Shown here one piece after another: positions 30,033 through 39,130 of a DNA stretch of 64,000 bases. The notes under the pieces are model-generated. The model was not told where the DNA came from and did not search any database. It saw only the letters and a list, made by a program, of their open reading frames with translations. This DNA comes from CAIMUS01 sp963708455 (GTDB lineage Bacteria > Pseudomonadota > Gammaproteobacteria > Competibacterales > Competibacteraceae): the NCBI GenBank assembly GCA_963708455.1, contig CAVPSQ010000001.1, positions 1 to 64,000 of the forward strand. Reading direction: 5' to 3'. How positions within the stretch are numbered: the stretch's first letter is position 1; each line of letters starts with the position of its first letter. Made by a program: the position numbers and the translations under genes.

Positions 30033-31557
30033 ATGCCGAGTGAGAACCTGTTCGAACTGTTCAGAAGCCGTTTTCCTCATGATCTTGACGCTCCTTTCAT
30101 CGAGACTCCCGATGGACACCGCTGGTCTTACCGGGATCTGGAAACCGAATCCGCCCGCCTGGCCCGGTTATTCAGCGCCCAGGGCGTCCAGCCCGGCGAC
30201 CGCGTCATGGTGCAGGTGGATAAATCCCCGCACGTCCTGTTTCTCTACCTGGCCTGCCTGCGCGCCGGTTTCATCTATCTGCCGCTGAATACCGGCTACC
30301 GGCAACGGGAACTGGAATACTTCTTCGCCAATGCGACGCCCCGGGTCATCGTCTGCGATCCGGAAAGTTACGATCGGTGGCGGACGCTGGACCCAGCAAG
30401 CGCCTGTACCATCTTTACGCTCGACAGTCAGGGACAAGGCACCCTGATCGAGCAGAGCCGGCTGCAGGCGCCGGATTTCCCGGTGGTGGACTGTCGGGCC
30501 GACGATATTGCCGCCATCCTCTACACTTCCGGCACTACCGGTCGCCCGAAGGGCGCCATGATCACCCACCGCAATCTGGCGGCCAACGGGCTTGGCGCTG
30601 CATCAGTCCTGGGGCTGGCAACCCGGCGATGTGCTGCTGCATGCCCTGCCGATCTATCATGCCCACGGGCTGTTCGTCGCCTACCACTGTGTCCTGCTGA
30701 ACGGCAGTAACATACTGTTCCTGCACTCCTTCGATGCCACCACCGTCATGCAACTGCTGCCCCGCGCCACGGTCTTCATGGGCGTGCCGACTCATTACAC
30801 CCGCCTGCTGGCCCAGCCGGAACTCGACCGGCAGACCTGCCGCAATATGCGGCTGTTCATCTCGGGGTCGGCGCCGTTACTGGAACGGACCTTTAACGAG
30901 TTCCGCGACCGAACCGGCCATACCATTCTGGAACGCTATGGCATGACCGAAACCGAAATGAACACCTCCAATCCCCTGCACGGCGAACGCATCGCGGGCA
31001 CGGTGGGCCAACCGCTGCCGGGCGTATCCCTGCGGATCGTCGATGACGCGGGCCATGAGGTTCAGGTCGGTGAGGTCGGTCAGTTGCTGGTCAAGGGAGA
31101 CAATGTGTTCAAGGGCTACTGGCAGATGCCGGAACAGACCGCCCAGGAATTCACCGCGGACGGCTTTTTCAAAACCGGCGATCTGGCCCGGATCGACGCC
31201 AACGGCTACGTCACCCTCGTCGGTCGCGCCAAGGATCTGATCATCACGGGCGGACTCAACGTCTATCCCAAAGAAGTGGAGGCCGTCATCGATGAAATCG
31301 ACGGCGTCGCCGAATCCGCCGTCATCGGCCTTTCCGATCCGGATTTCGGGGAAGCGGTCGCCGCCGTGGTGGTCAGGAAACCCGGACGGGAGGATATCAC
31401 CGAAGCGGTGATTATCAGTACGCTGAAGGCCGCCATCGCCGGCTTCAAGGTTCCCAAGCGCGTGTTCTTCACCGGGCAACTGCCCGTTAATACGATGGGC
31501 AAAGTGCAAAAGAACGTGCTGCGGGAGCAGTATGCCGACAGCCCCAGGGAACCCTGA
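30033..31557 (+). CDS. matB: malonyl-CoA synthetase-like AMP-dependent ligase, one frame break
   Basis: About 508 residues of the adenylate-forming superfamily. Motifs seen: ILYTSGTTGRPKGAMITHRN (P-loop, about residue 163), LLHALPIYHAHGLFVAYH, LERYGMTETEMNT, FFKTGDLARIDANGYVTLVGRAKDLIITGGLNVYPKEVE and the catalytic Lys region LPVNTMGKVQKN. The HALPIYHAHGLF segment is characteristic of MatB, which activates malonate to malonyl-CoA. An acyl-CoA synthetase of close type is the alternative. The frame changes near 30592-30600 (ACGGGCTTGG), and removing one base joins the halves. It looks like chromosomal cargo, not a transfer gene. Confidence 0.82.
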
Positions 31558-31583
31558 TCTCTCAGACGCAGAGAATCAGGGCG

Positions 31584-32663
31584 ATGGCGCCCAACGTGCT
31601 GGGCTTTAAAGTCTTTCCCAGAGTCTTGCTGGCCATGCTGCTGGTGGCCAGCATCCCCATGCTGGGTCTGTGGTACCTCAGCATTTACAAAGCCCAACAG
31701 GAATGGCAGCGCACGGTAGACCTGAATCTCAGTCGGGCGGCCCAGGCGTTGCAGGACAGACTCGATACCTGGGTCACCATGCATTATTACCTGCTCAAGG
31801 AAAACGCCGCGCTGGCCGACATCATCTCGATGGATCCGGTGAGGCAGAAACCGATCCTGCAGGCCATGAAAAACACCTATTACTGGACCTATCTGGCCTT
31901 CACCATTACCCCGGACGGCCGCAATGTCAGCCGCAGCGACGACAAACCGCCCATTTACTATGGCGATCGTCGCTACGTCCAGCAAGTCGTTCAGGGAAAA
32001 CCCATGAGCCACGAAGTCGTGATCAGCCGAACCACGGGCAAGCCGGCTTTTGCGCTTTCCGTGCCCATCCATGACAGCCGCCAGAACCTGGTGGGGGTGA
32101 TGGCGCTCTCCTCGGCGCTCGATGAGGTTTCTAAAGCGACGGCCGCTATCCCGATCGGCAACACGGGGTTCGCGATTGTGCTGGATGACGCCAGCAAGGT
32201 CATTGCCCATGGCAAGCCCGAACGGGTGCAGGAGACGCTCCAGGATTTCAGCAACCATCCTCTCCTTAAACAGGGTATCAAGGATACCTCGATCGTCTTC
32301 GAAGAGAATGGCAAACGGATGATCGGCTACCTGAAAAGCACCCCCCAAGGCTGGTCCATCCTGGTGCAGCAGGAATACAACGATGCGTTCAGCGCTCTGC
32401 GTGAAGCGGAATGGCAAGCCCTGTTGCTACTGGCCTGCACGCTGCTGCTGGTCACCCTCACCGCGCTGTTGCTGGCGCACCGCCTGGTCAAGCCCATCCA
32501 GACGCTGACTGCGGTTGCCGAGGACATCAGCCAGGGTAAGGTGGGCTTGGGAACCGCGATCGAGGAAGCCCGACGTAAAGACGAGATCGGCGACCTGGCC
32601 CGGGCCATCGAGCGCTTGAGCATCAGTCTCAGGATGACCTTCGAGAGCCGTGCTTCCCAGTAG
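31584..32663 (+). CDS. Cache-HAMP membrane sensor without output domain
   Basis: The 359-residue protein has an N-terminal membrane helix (VLLAMLLVASIPMLGLWYL), a large periplasmic Cache-type domain (about residues 40-270, with YYWTYLAFTITPDGRNVSRSDD and the phrase GVMALSSALDEV), a second helix (ALLLLACTLLLVTLTALLLAH) and a HAMP domain (RLVKPIQTLTAVAEDISQG). It ends after HAMP with RLSISLRMTFESR. With no kinase or methyl-accepting part it probably signals through the adjacent hybrid kinase, whose start overlaps or follows within 50 bases. The ligand is unknown. Confidence 0.82.
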   Translation: MAPNVLGFKVFPRVLLAMLLVASIPMLGLWYLSIYKAQQEWQRTVDLNLSRAAQALQDRLDTWVTMHYYLLKENAALADIISMDPVRQKPILQAMKNTYYWTYLAFTITPDGRNVSRSDDKPPIYYGDRRYVQQVVQGKPMSHEVVISRTTGKPAFALSVPIHDSRQNLVGVMALSSALDEVSKATAAIPIGNTGFAIVLDDASKVIAHGKPERVQETLQDFSNHPLLKQGIKDTSIVFEENGKRMIGYLKSTPQGWSILVQQEYNDAFSALREAEWQALLLLACTLLLVTLTALLLAHRLVKPIQTLTAVAEDISQGKVGLGTAIEEARRKDEIGDLARAIERLSISLRMTFESRASQ

Positions 32664-32709
32664 CCCGTGGCAACCGGGCCAATGCCGCCTGCAACCGACC
32701 CACATTCCC

Positions 32710-35160
32710 GTGAAGTCATCCGCCTCCGGGTTTTCTTACGGATTTTTTGAGTCTACCGGCATCGCCGTTCAGGCGCTGCTCCGGCTCACGTCCGCACTGA
32801 TTATCCTGCTGTATATCTTTGCTTCGGATACGGCTGACACCGGCGTAGCGGATGCCATCTTGCCCATAGGCGCTTTCGGTTGCCTGTTGCTGGCCAGCGC
32901 CCTGATCGCTGCCGGCAGCACGTCCGTCCTCCGGTTTGTCTGTCTCTGCGCCGACGTCACCGCCCTTTCGCTCCTGCTGTGTTATTCACCCCACGCCCTG
33001 GCTCCGCTCTACCTGCTGTATCTGGTGATAACGACAGCGTACGGCTTTCGCTACGGGGAAGCCGGCCTGCTGCTGGCGGCCGGTCTTAGTGCGATTGGCT
33101 TTGCCTTGGTGATCGCAACGACGGCCTTCTGGCAGGACCTGGCGCCGCTGTCAGTCGGTCTGTTGATCGGTTTGCTGGGTGTGCCGCTGTACAACCTGCG
33201 GTTTATCCGTAAAGTCAGCCAGGAGAAGTCGGCCACGGAACACGACAATGCGATCAAAAGCGAATTTATGGCCAACCTGAGCCATGGGTTACGGACACCG
33301 GTCAATACCCTGATAGGGCTATCCTACCTGCTGCAAGGCCGTGGCTTAACCCCGGAGCACAGCCGCTACCTGAGCCTGATCAAAAAAACCGCTGAGGAAT
33401 TGGAAAAAGCGGTCTCCCAGGCGTTGCACTGGTTCCGTCTGGAGGCCGGCAGCGTGGTCTTGTTCAATGAACCGTTCGATCTCTACCAGGCCGTCACCGA
33501 CAGCGTGCAGATTCTGCTCCCCCAGGCCGATGCCAAAGGGATTCGGCTGTCGCTACGGATCAATCCGGCCACGCCGGTCTGGGTTGAGGGCGATTCCCAT
33601 AAACTGGGTCAGGTGCTCATCAACCTGATCGCCAATGCCGTCAAGTTCACTGCCCGGGGGTATATCCGGGTCGATCTGAGCCTGCTGGAGCAGCGTCGCG
33701 GGCAGGCGGTGATCGGCATCGCCGTCGAGGATACCGGTATCGGCATAGCGGATAGCCAGAAACGGCGGATTCTGGAGCCTTACTGCCAGGCGACGGCGAT
33801 CATCGAGCGTGACTACGGCGGCAGTGGTCTCGGGACGGCGATAGCCCGGAAGATCATTGCATTGATGGGCGGTGACCTGTGGTTTCAAAGCGTGCCTGAC
33901 CAGGGCACTACCTTCTGGTTTAAAGTACCCGTGGGAACGCCAAACCCGACACTTGAGACGGAAATGCCGGCTATCGGTCGGTTGCGGGTGCTGGCAATCG
34001 TGCAGGAGCCTGGACAACCCTGGCTGGAGCCACTCCGCCGGTGGCTGGAAACCCCGCTTGACGTTGTCCAGGCCGATGACACCCGACTCTATCGAATGGC
34101 TGCCCTTGATCCCCCCTACGAAGTGATTATTGTCGAGGCTTTTCCTGGGTATCGAGAACGGCTGGCGCGTTTGCAACAACTGCCTTTCAGCCAACAACCC
34201 GAGTGGCTGATCCTCAACCCCTCCCTGCAAGCCGATCAGCCTGCCGACGTTCCCACTGCCGAAATCCGAGAGCTGCCTGTACTGCGCCGCGCCCTGTATG
34301 CGCGGGCGTTGTGGGAACACAGCCACGAGAGCGGGGAAAGTCCTGCCACCGGCTTCAGTGGCAGAGCGCTGCGCCTGCTGGTGGCCGAAGATAATTCGCC
34401 GCATCAACTGATTATGCGCGCCGTGCTGGAAGGGGCTGGCCATCAGGTCGATATGGTCGACAACGGTCTGAAGGCGCTGACCAAACTGCACGCGGGCGCC
34501 TATGACGTCGCCATCTTCGATTCGCAGATGCACCCGGTGAGCGGGCTGGAAACCTTGCAGCGCTACCACGCGGCAACACCCCGGGAACGAGTCCCGGTGA
34601 TTATCATCTCCGCTGATGCGGCGCCGGAATCGGCGCAGCAATTCCAACAGGCAGGGGCGGCGCATTATCTGACGAAGCCTCTGAGACCCGCCATGCTCCT
34701 GTGGGTGATCGCGCAGACCCTGGAGGCGACCGCCACCCGCTCCTTTCCGCACAACCCGGCACCTTCGCCCACGGCTCGGCTCAAACCAATGGATAGCATC
34801 AAGGCGGGGGCCTTCAACGTGTCCTATTTGAGAAAGCTGGCCGTGCAAACCGCGCCGGGATTTCTGGAAAACCTGGTGCGGAGTTTTCTGGTCTCCAGCG
34901 CCACCAATCTGGAGACGCTGGCACAGGCGATCGACAGCGGAGATAGCGAAGCCTACCGGAGCGCGCTGCATAGCCTGGCCAATTCCGCCCTGGCGTTAGG
35001 AGCCGACGCCTTGGGGCAGCGCTGCCAGCAGACACTCAGCCTGACAGCGCAGGAATTCCCGCTCCGCTCGCTGGAGCGACTGGAGGAACTGAAGCAGGCG
35101 CACGCGGCGGTCGAAGACACGCTGGAGGATTTTCTCTACGACCACGCCGCTTTGAACTGA
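32710..35160 (+). CDS. RpfC-like hybrid sensor histidine kinase
   Basis: About 816 residues from a GTG at 32710; an upstream GTG at 32650 overlaps the Cache gene and would add 20. Five to six membrane helices are followed by a histidine kinase domain (phospho-acceptor in NLSHGLRTP, base 33283) and an ATPase domain (NLIANAVKF, DTGIGI, GGSGLGTAIARKI). Next comes a degenerate receiver (VIIVEAFPGY, Glu in place of Asp), a true receiver (AIFDSQMHP, Asp at base 34519) and a C-terminal HPt domain (ALHSLANSA, His at base 34969). This plan and the transmembrane YGFRYG motif resemble RpfC of the diffusible-signal system. No RpfF or RpfG is nearby. It converges with the ANTAR regulator, with 25 bases of overlap. 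Confidence 0.88.
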   Translation: MKSSASGFSYGFFESTGIAVQALLRLTSALIILLYIFASDTADTGVADAILPIGAFGCLLLASALIAAGSTSVLRFVCLCADVTALSLLLCYSPHALAPLYLLYLVITTAYGFRYGEAGLLLAAGLSAIGFALVIATTAFWQDLAPLSVGLLIGLLGVPLYNLRFIRKVSQEKSATEHDNAIKSEFMANLSHGLRTPVNTLIGLSYLLQGRGLTPEHSRYLSLIKKTAEELEKAVSQALHWFRLEAGSVVLFNEPFDLYQAVTDSVQILLPQADAKGIRLSLRINPATPVWVEGDSHKLGQVLINLIANAVKFTARGYIRVDLSLLEQRRGQAVIGIAVEDTGIGIADSQKRRILEPYCQATAIIERDYGGSGLGTAIARKIIALMGGDLWFQSVPDQGTTFWFKVPVGTPNPTLETEMPAIGRLRVLAIVQEPGQPWLEPLRRWLETPLDVVQADDTRLYRMAALDPPYEVIIVEAFPGYRERLARLQQLPFSQQPEWLILNPSLQADQPADVPTAEIRELPVLRRALYARALWEHSHESGESPATGFSGRALRLLVAEDNSPHQLIMRAVLEGAGHQVDMVDNGLKALTKLHAGAYDVAIFDSQMHPVSGLETLQRYHAATPRERVPVIIISADAAPESAQQFQQAGAAHYLTKPLRPAMLLWVIAQTLEATATRSFPHNPAPSPTARLKPMDSIKAGAFNVSYLRKLAVQTAPGFLENLVRSFLVSSATNLETLAQAIDSGDSEAYRSALHSLANSALALGADALGQRCQQTLSLTAQEFPLRSLERLEELKQAHAAVEDTLEDFLYDHAALN

Positions 35161-35789
35161 TTGAGGCAATCGTAGGCGGCAATGACCTCCGGCGTCATTT
35201 TGACACCTTTTCCAAGCGCCTGCCGATACTGGCTGACACCGTTGCAGGCGGCAATAACCTCGTCCGCCAGTTCCGCCACCCGCTGTCGCTGGGAAGAAGC
35301 ATGAGAAAACAGCGTGGCGCGGGCCTCCTCCTCCGTCAGGCCAAAGTAAGCCATCAACACCCCCATCGCCTTGGCGATAGACTGCGTTTCCCGAATACCT
35401 CGGCGCAGATTCAGATTCTCCCGGCCGCGGGCCAGCGCCGCGCGCACTTGCAGCACGAAGGTGTCAGGGTCGGGCGGTTTGAGCAGATAACCCAACGCGC
35501 CTTTATCCAGGCACACTTGAATATTCTGATCTTCCCGGTCGACGGTAACGACGAGGAATGGCATCCACCCTTGAAACTGCTCGGCCAGCTCAAAACCCGA
35601 CATGCCGGGCAGGTGAAGATCCACTATGGCGAGCTGGGGTAAATTTTCCTTGGCCAGAACCAGGGCGCTGACCCCGTCCACAGCCTCGATCACCCCATAC
35701 CCCTGCCTGGCCAGCATTTCCTTGATCACCATGCGCATGGGATCGTTGTCCTCGACCACCAGAATGGTCGGCTGTTCTGGTTTGCTCAT
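35136..35789 (-). CDS. response regulator with ANTAR RNA-binding domain
   Basis: The 217-residue protein begins MSKPEQPTILVVEDNDPM. The receiver domain has Asp57 (AIVDLHLPG) and the Lys in LLKPPDPDT, followed by a coiled linker and an ANTAR domain (about residues 130-190; RETQSIAKAMGVLMAYFGLTEEEARATLF). ANTAR regulators bind paired hairpins in nascent RNA and prevent termination. It is convergent with the hybrid kinase, which is a plausible partner. The start chosen is the ATG at the receiver; longer readings to 35915 have no homology. Confidence 0.88.
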   Translation of the reverse strand: MSKPEQPTILVVEDNDPMRMVIKEMLARQGYGVIEAVDGVSALVLAKENLPQLAIVDLHLPGMSGFELAEQFQGWMPFLVVTVDREDQNIQVCLDKGALGYLLKPPDPDTFVLQVRAALARGRENLNLRRGIRETQSIAKAMGVLMAYFGLTEEEARATLFSHASSQRQRVAELADEVIAACNGVSQYRQALGKGVKMTPEVIAAYDCLNQFKAAWS

Positions 35790-36054
35790 TCGGATTCCGT
35801 TAATAGCCGCTTGACTCAACGTGGCGAAATATACTACTTTTTCGCCCGTTCGTGCGTTCCTCATCGTCGAGACTGCACGCACCCTGCTGCCCGAAAACCA
35901 GGCCGGTAGGCACATCTTGATCAGGGCAAGCCTTGCAGAGGCTCTGTCCGGGCCTCACCAAAAAAGCGGTGATGTCTTTGTGATTCTGACAAAGGCGGCT
36001 GAACCTGCGTTTACAGTGGGTTCGGCAAGTTGCACCGTTTTCCGAGGTGGGGTT

Positions 36055-36315
36055 ATGTCTTCCTTGAACTTCCGTTTTCCGTTGGTTCTGCTGTTCCTGT
36101 TGTTCGTCCTGTGGTTCCGCAACCAGGGGGCGGCGATTGCCTGCGTCCTTGAGACTTCATCTGCCGGGCGCCCTGCCAAACTTGCTTATCGCATCGCCGT
36201 AGCTGTCGTAGTTGACGGTTCACCGCCAGTACCGATTGCCACGGCTTATCAGCCATCGAGCCTGGATGATTATGGCCGGGCGGAATCGGTTGCATCTCCT
36301 GTCCGCTGCCGTTAA
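36055..36315 (+). CDS. possible small exported protein
   Basis: An 86-residue reading beginning MSSLNFRFPLVLLFLLFVLWF, a strong signal or anchor segment, after the ribosome-like site GAGGTGGGG. The remainder (KLAYRIAVAVVVDGSPPVPIATAYQPSS) has no match I know. A longer frame from 35821 has no support. Confidence 0.4.
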   Translation: MSSLNFRFPLVLLFLLFVLWFRNQGAAIACVLETSSAGRPAKLAYRIAVAVVVDGSPPVPIATAYQPSSLDDYGRAESVASPVRCR

Positions 36316-36337
36316 GTCAGGTAAGAGGGTCTTGGCT

Positions 36338-36712
36338 ATGAATATCGTGGCGGGAAATGTCGTCAGGAACTACGTGAACTGGCTACAGCAGCATACGGAG
36401 ATTGAAACCATGGAAGACGGCTGGGAACGAATTACCCTCCCCTTCACCGACCGGCAGGGTGATTTCCTTCAGTTTTACGTGACTCAGAAGGCGGACGGCA
36501 GCTATGTGATCACGGATGATGGCTATGTGCTCAGTGATCCCGTCCTGCGGGCGAGGATCGCACGAAGGCCGGAGGAATGGCAGGACGTGCTGGCCTCCTA
36601 CGACGTGCAGTGGGTCGATGGCGAAAGGCTGGAGCGGATTGCACCGGCAGGTGCGCCGGCGATCGGCCTTAACAGTTTCGTGCAGGTGATGCTGGCCATT
36701 AACGGGCTATGA
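36338..36712 (+). CDS. DUF1828-type protein
   Basis: The 124-residue protein has the DUF1828 core RITLPFTDRQGDFLQFYVTQKADGSYVITDDGYVLSD. The family is common in mobile elements and often twice as long, with a DUF1829 domain that is missing here. The ribosome site AAGAGGG fits the ATG. Its function is not established; some relatives lie beside toxin or defence genes. Confidence 0.75.
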   Translation: MNIVAGNVVRNYVNWLQQHTEIETMEDGWERITLPFTDRQGDFLQFYVTQKADGSYVITDDGYVLSDPVLRARIARRPEEWQDVLASYDVQWVDGERLERIAPAGAPAIGLNSFVQVMLAINGL

Positions 36713-36866
36713 AAATTACAGAGTCTTGCCCCGACAACGGTGCACAGTCAGTCCATTGCTGCGGTGAACGGAACCTGGCCGATGGACAGCGGTTATCAGC
36801 AGACCTGGCGCTCATCAACCGAGGTAGGGTGAACCCTGCTCGATAGGTAAAACGAGGAGAGTAAAG

Positions 36867-37499
36867 ATGCTCAAGTGGATACTGATCGGCCTGGTCGTGT
36901 TGTGCGTCGAGGTGGTGGTGATCGTTGCGCTGGTCGCGGACGGCGCTATCGGACGGGCCATCCAGAAAGAGAAAGCAGGGGCAACGGCCTGGTTGGGCAT
37001 AACGGTAGCGGCTCGGCTGGATGAACGCGCGCAGCACTGGTTCGGCCAGAATTTCGTCCATAACGGCGTTGTCGGCGCCACTTATGATTACCTGATTCCG
37101 GATGAAAAAGTCCGGCAGCAGTCCGGTACGCTGGCTGATGTCGGGCGACATGACGTGTTCCCCTACATGGAGAGGCGCCTTAACGTGCTGTGGGATGCCG
37201 TGCGCCAGGTGACTTACCGACTGGCGATGTTGACATTGTGGACGCCCTATCTGCTGCCGATTGCCGCCATCGCCACCCTGGACGGCCTTATGCGGCGGCG
37301 GGTCAAGCTGGCCGAGTTCGGCAACTCCAGCCCTTCTGTCCACCGTTACAGCCTGTACACTATCCTTGCCCTGCTGTATCTACTGCTGCTCGGTCTGCTG
37401 CTGCCGTTGCCGCTGTCGCCGCTGGCAGCGCCTCTGGCCCTGGGGATTTTGATTATCTGTATCAACCTGTTGTTGGCGAATACGCCGAAACGGGTGTAG
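36867..37499 (+). CDS. DUF4400 membrane protein (TraJ of SXT/IncA/C elements)
   Basis: The 210-residue protein has a membrane helix at residues 3-25, a conserved polar part (WFGQNFVHNGVVGATYDYLIPDE), a middle helix region (YRLAMLTLWTPYLLPIAAIATLDGLMRR) and two C-terminal helices. This plan fits DUF4400, encoded next to traD in SXT/R391 and IncA/C elements. Here it lies 12 kb from traD, so the transfer genes have been rearranged. Good ribosome site (GAGGAGAGTAAAG). Confidence 0.75.
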   Translation: MLKWILIGLVVLCVEVVVIVALVADGAIGRAIQKEKAGATAWLGITVAARLDERAQHWFGQNFVHNGVVGATYDYLIPDEKVRQQSGTLADVGRHDVFPYMERRLNVLWDAVRQVTYRLAMLTLWTPYLLPIAAIATLDGLMRRRVKLAEFGNSSPSVHRYSLYTILALLYLLLLGLLLPLPLSPLAAPLALGILIICINLLLANTPKRV

Positions 37500-37723
37500 C
37501 TGGTGCCGACTGTATTGGGCTATTTCTGTTATGGTGCTGCGAGCAACGCACGTTGTTCCCCACACCTGGAGGTTGGTGAGTTTGCGACAAGCCCCAGCGA
37601 TTGTTCCCAGGGCTGCCAAAGTCCTCGACCGAGATACAAATCAAGGGAATAATACCGCAAGAGCTGTTTATCCTACTGGCCCGACTCAAGACTCACTCTT
37701 ATCACTACATCGCGAGGCTCCCC

Positions 37724-38392
37724 ATGACCACCGACTTCGACGCCGCCGAATTCGCGAGCAACCCCGAACCCCGCTGCCCCTGTGTTCTGCTGCTGGACAC
37801 CTCAGGCTCCATGAACGGCGAGCGCATTGCCGCCCTTAACGCCGGCCTCGTCACCTTCCGCGAAGAGCTGGGTAAGGATGAACTCGCCCTGCTCCGGGTC
37901 GAGGTCGCTGTAGTCTCTTTCGGCGACCGCGCCCAAGTGGTCCAGAATTTTGTCACCGCCGACCAGTTTGTCCCGCCGACCCTGATCGCCTCCGGTCAGA
38001 CACCGATGGGCAAGGGCATCGAGCTGGCCCTGGATCTGATCGAGCAGCGCAAGCGGGACTACAAGACCAACGGCGTCGCTTACTACCGACCCTGGGTCTT
38101 CCTTATCACCGACGGCGCACCTACCGATGGCAATCTGTGGCAGCAGGCGGCCGAGCGCGTCCACGCCATGGAGGCCAGCAAGAAGGTCGCCTTCTTCGCT
38201 GTGGGGGTCGCCGGGGCCAACATGGGCATCCTCGCCCAGATTGCTCCACCCTCACGCCAGCCCGTGGCCCTTGATGGGCTCAGGTTCCGTGACATGTTCC
38301 AATGGCTGTCATCCAGCATGAGCAGCGTCTCCCGCGCCGAGGTCGATGCCGAGGTCCCGCTCCAGGCCCCGATCGGCTGGGCCAAGGTATGA
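37724..38392 (+). CDS. VWA-domain protein, TerY-like
   Basis: The 222-residue protein is essentially one von Willebrand A domain with a complete MIDAS: LLLDTSGSMNGERI (DxSxS), the Thr in ASGQTPMGKGIE and the Asp in LITDGAPTDG. The start is ATG 37724 after GAGG. Together with the next two genes (PP2C and kinase) it forms a TerY-P-type phosphorylation triad, a signalling unit described around tellurium-resistance and conflict systems. The stop overlaps the PP2C start (ATGA), showing tight coupling. Confidence 0.88.
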   Translation: MTTDFDAAEFASNPEPRCPCVLLLDTSGSMNGERIAALNAGLVTFREELGKDELALLRVEVAVVSFGDRAQVVQNFVTADQFVPPTLIASGQTPMGKGIELALDLIEQRKRDYKTNGVAYYRPWVFLITDGAPTDGNLWQQAAERVHAMEASKKVAFFAVGVAGANMGILAQIAPPSRQPVALDGLRFRDMFQWLSSSMSSVSRAEVDAEVPLQAPIGWAKV

Positions 38393-39128
38393 CCTGGCGC
38401 GCCTACGGGGCCTCGGTGCGTGGCACCAGCCACACCGGCACTGGGCTCCCCTGTCAGGACGCCCACGGCTGGCGCTTCCTGTCCAGCGGCATCGCCTGCG
38501 CCGTAGCCGACGGGCTTGGCTCGGCGGCGCGGGCGGACGCGGGGGCGCAGATCGTGGTGGCGGCGGCCCTGAACAGCTTGGCCGCGGCCCCCGCCAGCGA
38601 CATCTCGGCGGCTGAGGGACAATGCGCGCCGCTTTCGCGTCCACCCGCGAGACCTTGGTGAAGGCCTCCGCGGACGCTCTCCTGCGCGACTTCGCCACTA
38701 CCCTGCTGCTGGCCGTCGCCACTGCGGACTGGATCGCGGTAGGCCAGATCGGCGACGGGGCCGTGGTCGGGCGCTGGCCCGACGGGCGCCTGGAGACTCT
38801 GAGCCTGCCTCAGCGCGGCGAGTATGCCAACGAGGTCACCCCGCTGACCGCCGATGACGCCCTGGAATGCCTGCGCGTCGCCGTCTGGCCGGCGCCGGTG
38901 GCGGCCCTGGCGCTGTTCAGCGACGGGCTCCAGGCCCTGGCCCTGGACCTCGGCAGCGGCGCACCCTTCGAGCCGTTCTTCGCCCCCTTCCTTCAGGCCC
39001 TCGCCGATCCCTTCGACCCCGCCGCCACCGGCGAGCGCCTGGCCGCCTTCCTCGACTCCCCACGGGTCTGCGCCCGCACCGACGACGACAAGACCCTGCT
39101 GGTGGCGGGGGTCTCGCCCATCGCCTGA
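38389..39128 (+). CDS. PP2C-type protein phosphatase, one frame break
   Basis: About 246 residues. The sequence shows the PP2C blocks: WRAYGASVRGTSHTGTGLPCQDAHGW (metal-binding Asp), GIACAVADGLGSAARAD (ADG), ADWIAVGQIGDGAVVGRW (GDG) and the final DDDKTLLVAG. The frame changes near 38610-38622 (GGCTGAGGGACAATG), and one base restores it. It is the second gene of the TerY-P-like triad and would counteract the kinase encoded 2 bases downstream. Confidence 0.82.
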
Positions 39129-39130
39129 TC

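Noticed and set aside
35821..36315. 164-residue frame beginning MAKYTTF
   Set aside because: The first half overlaps the promoter region of the ANTAR regulator gene and has no features; only the part from 36055 has a start site and a signal-like segment.
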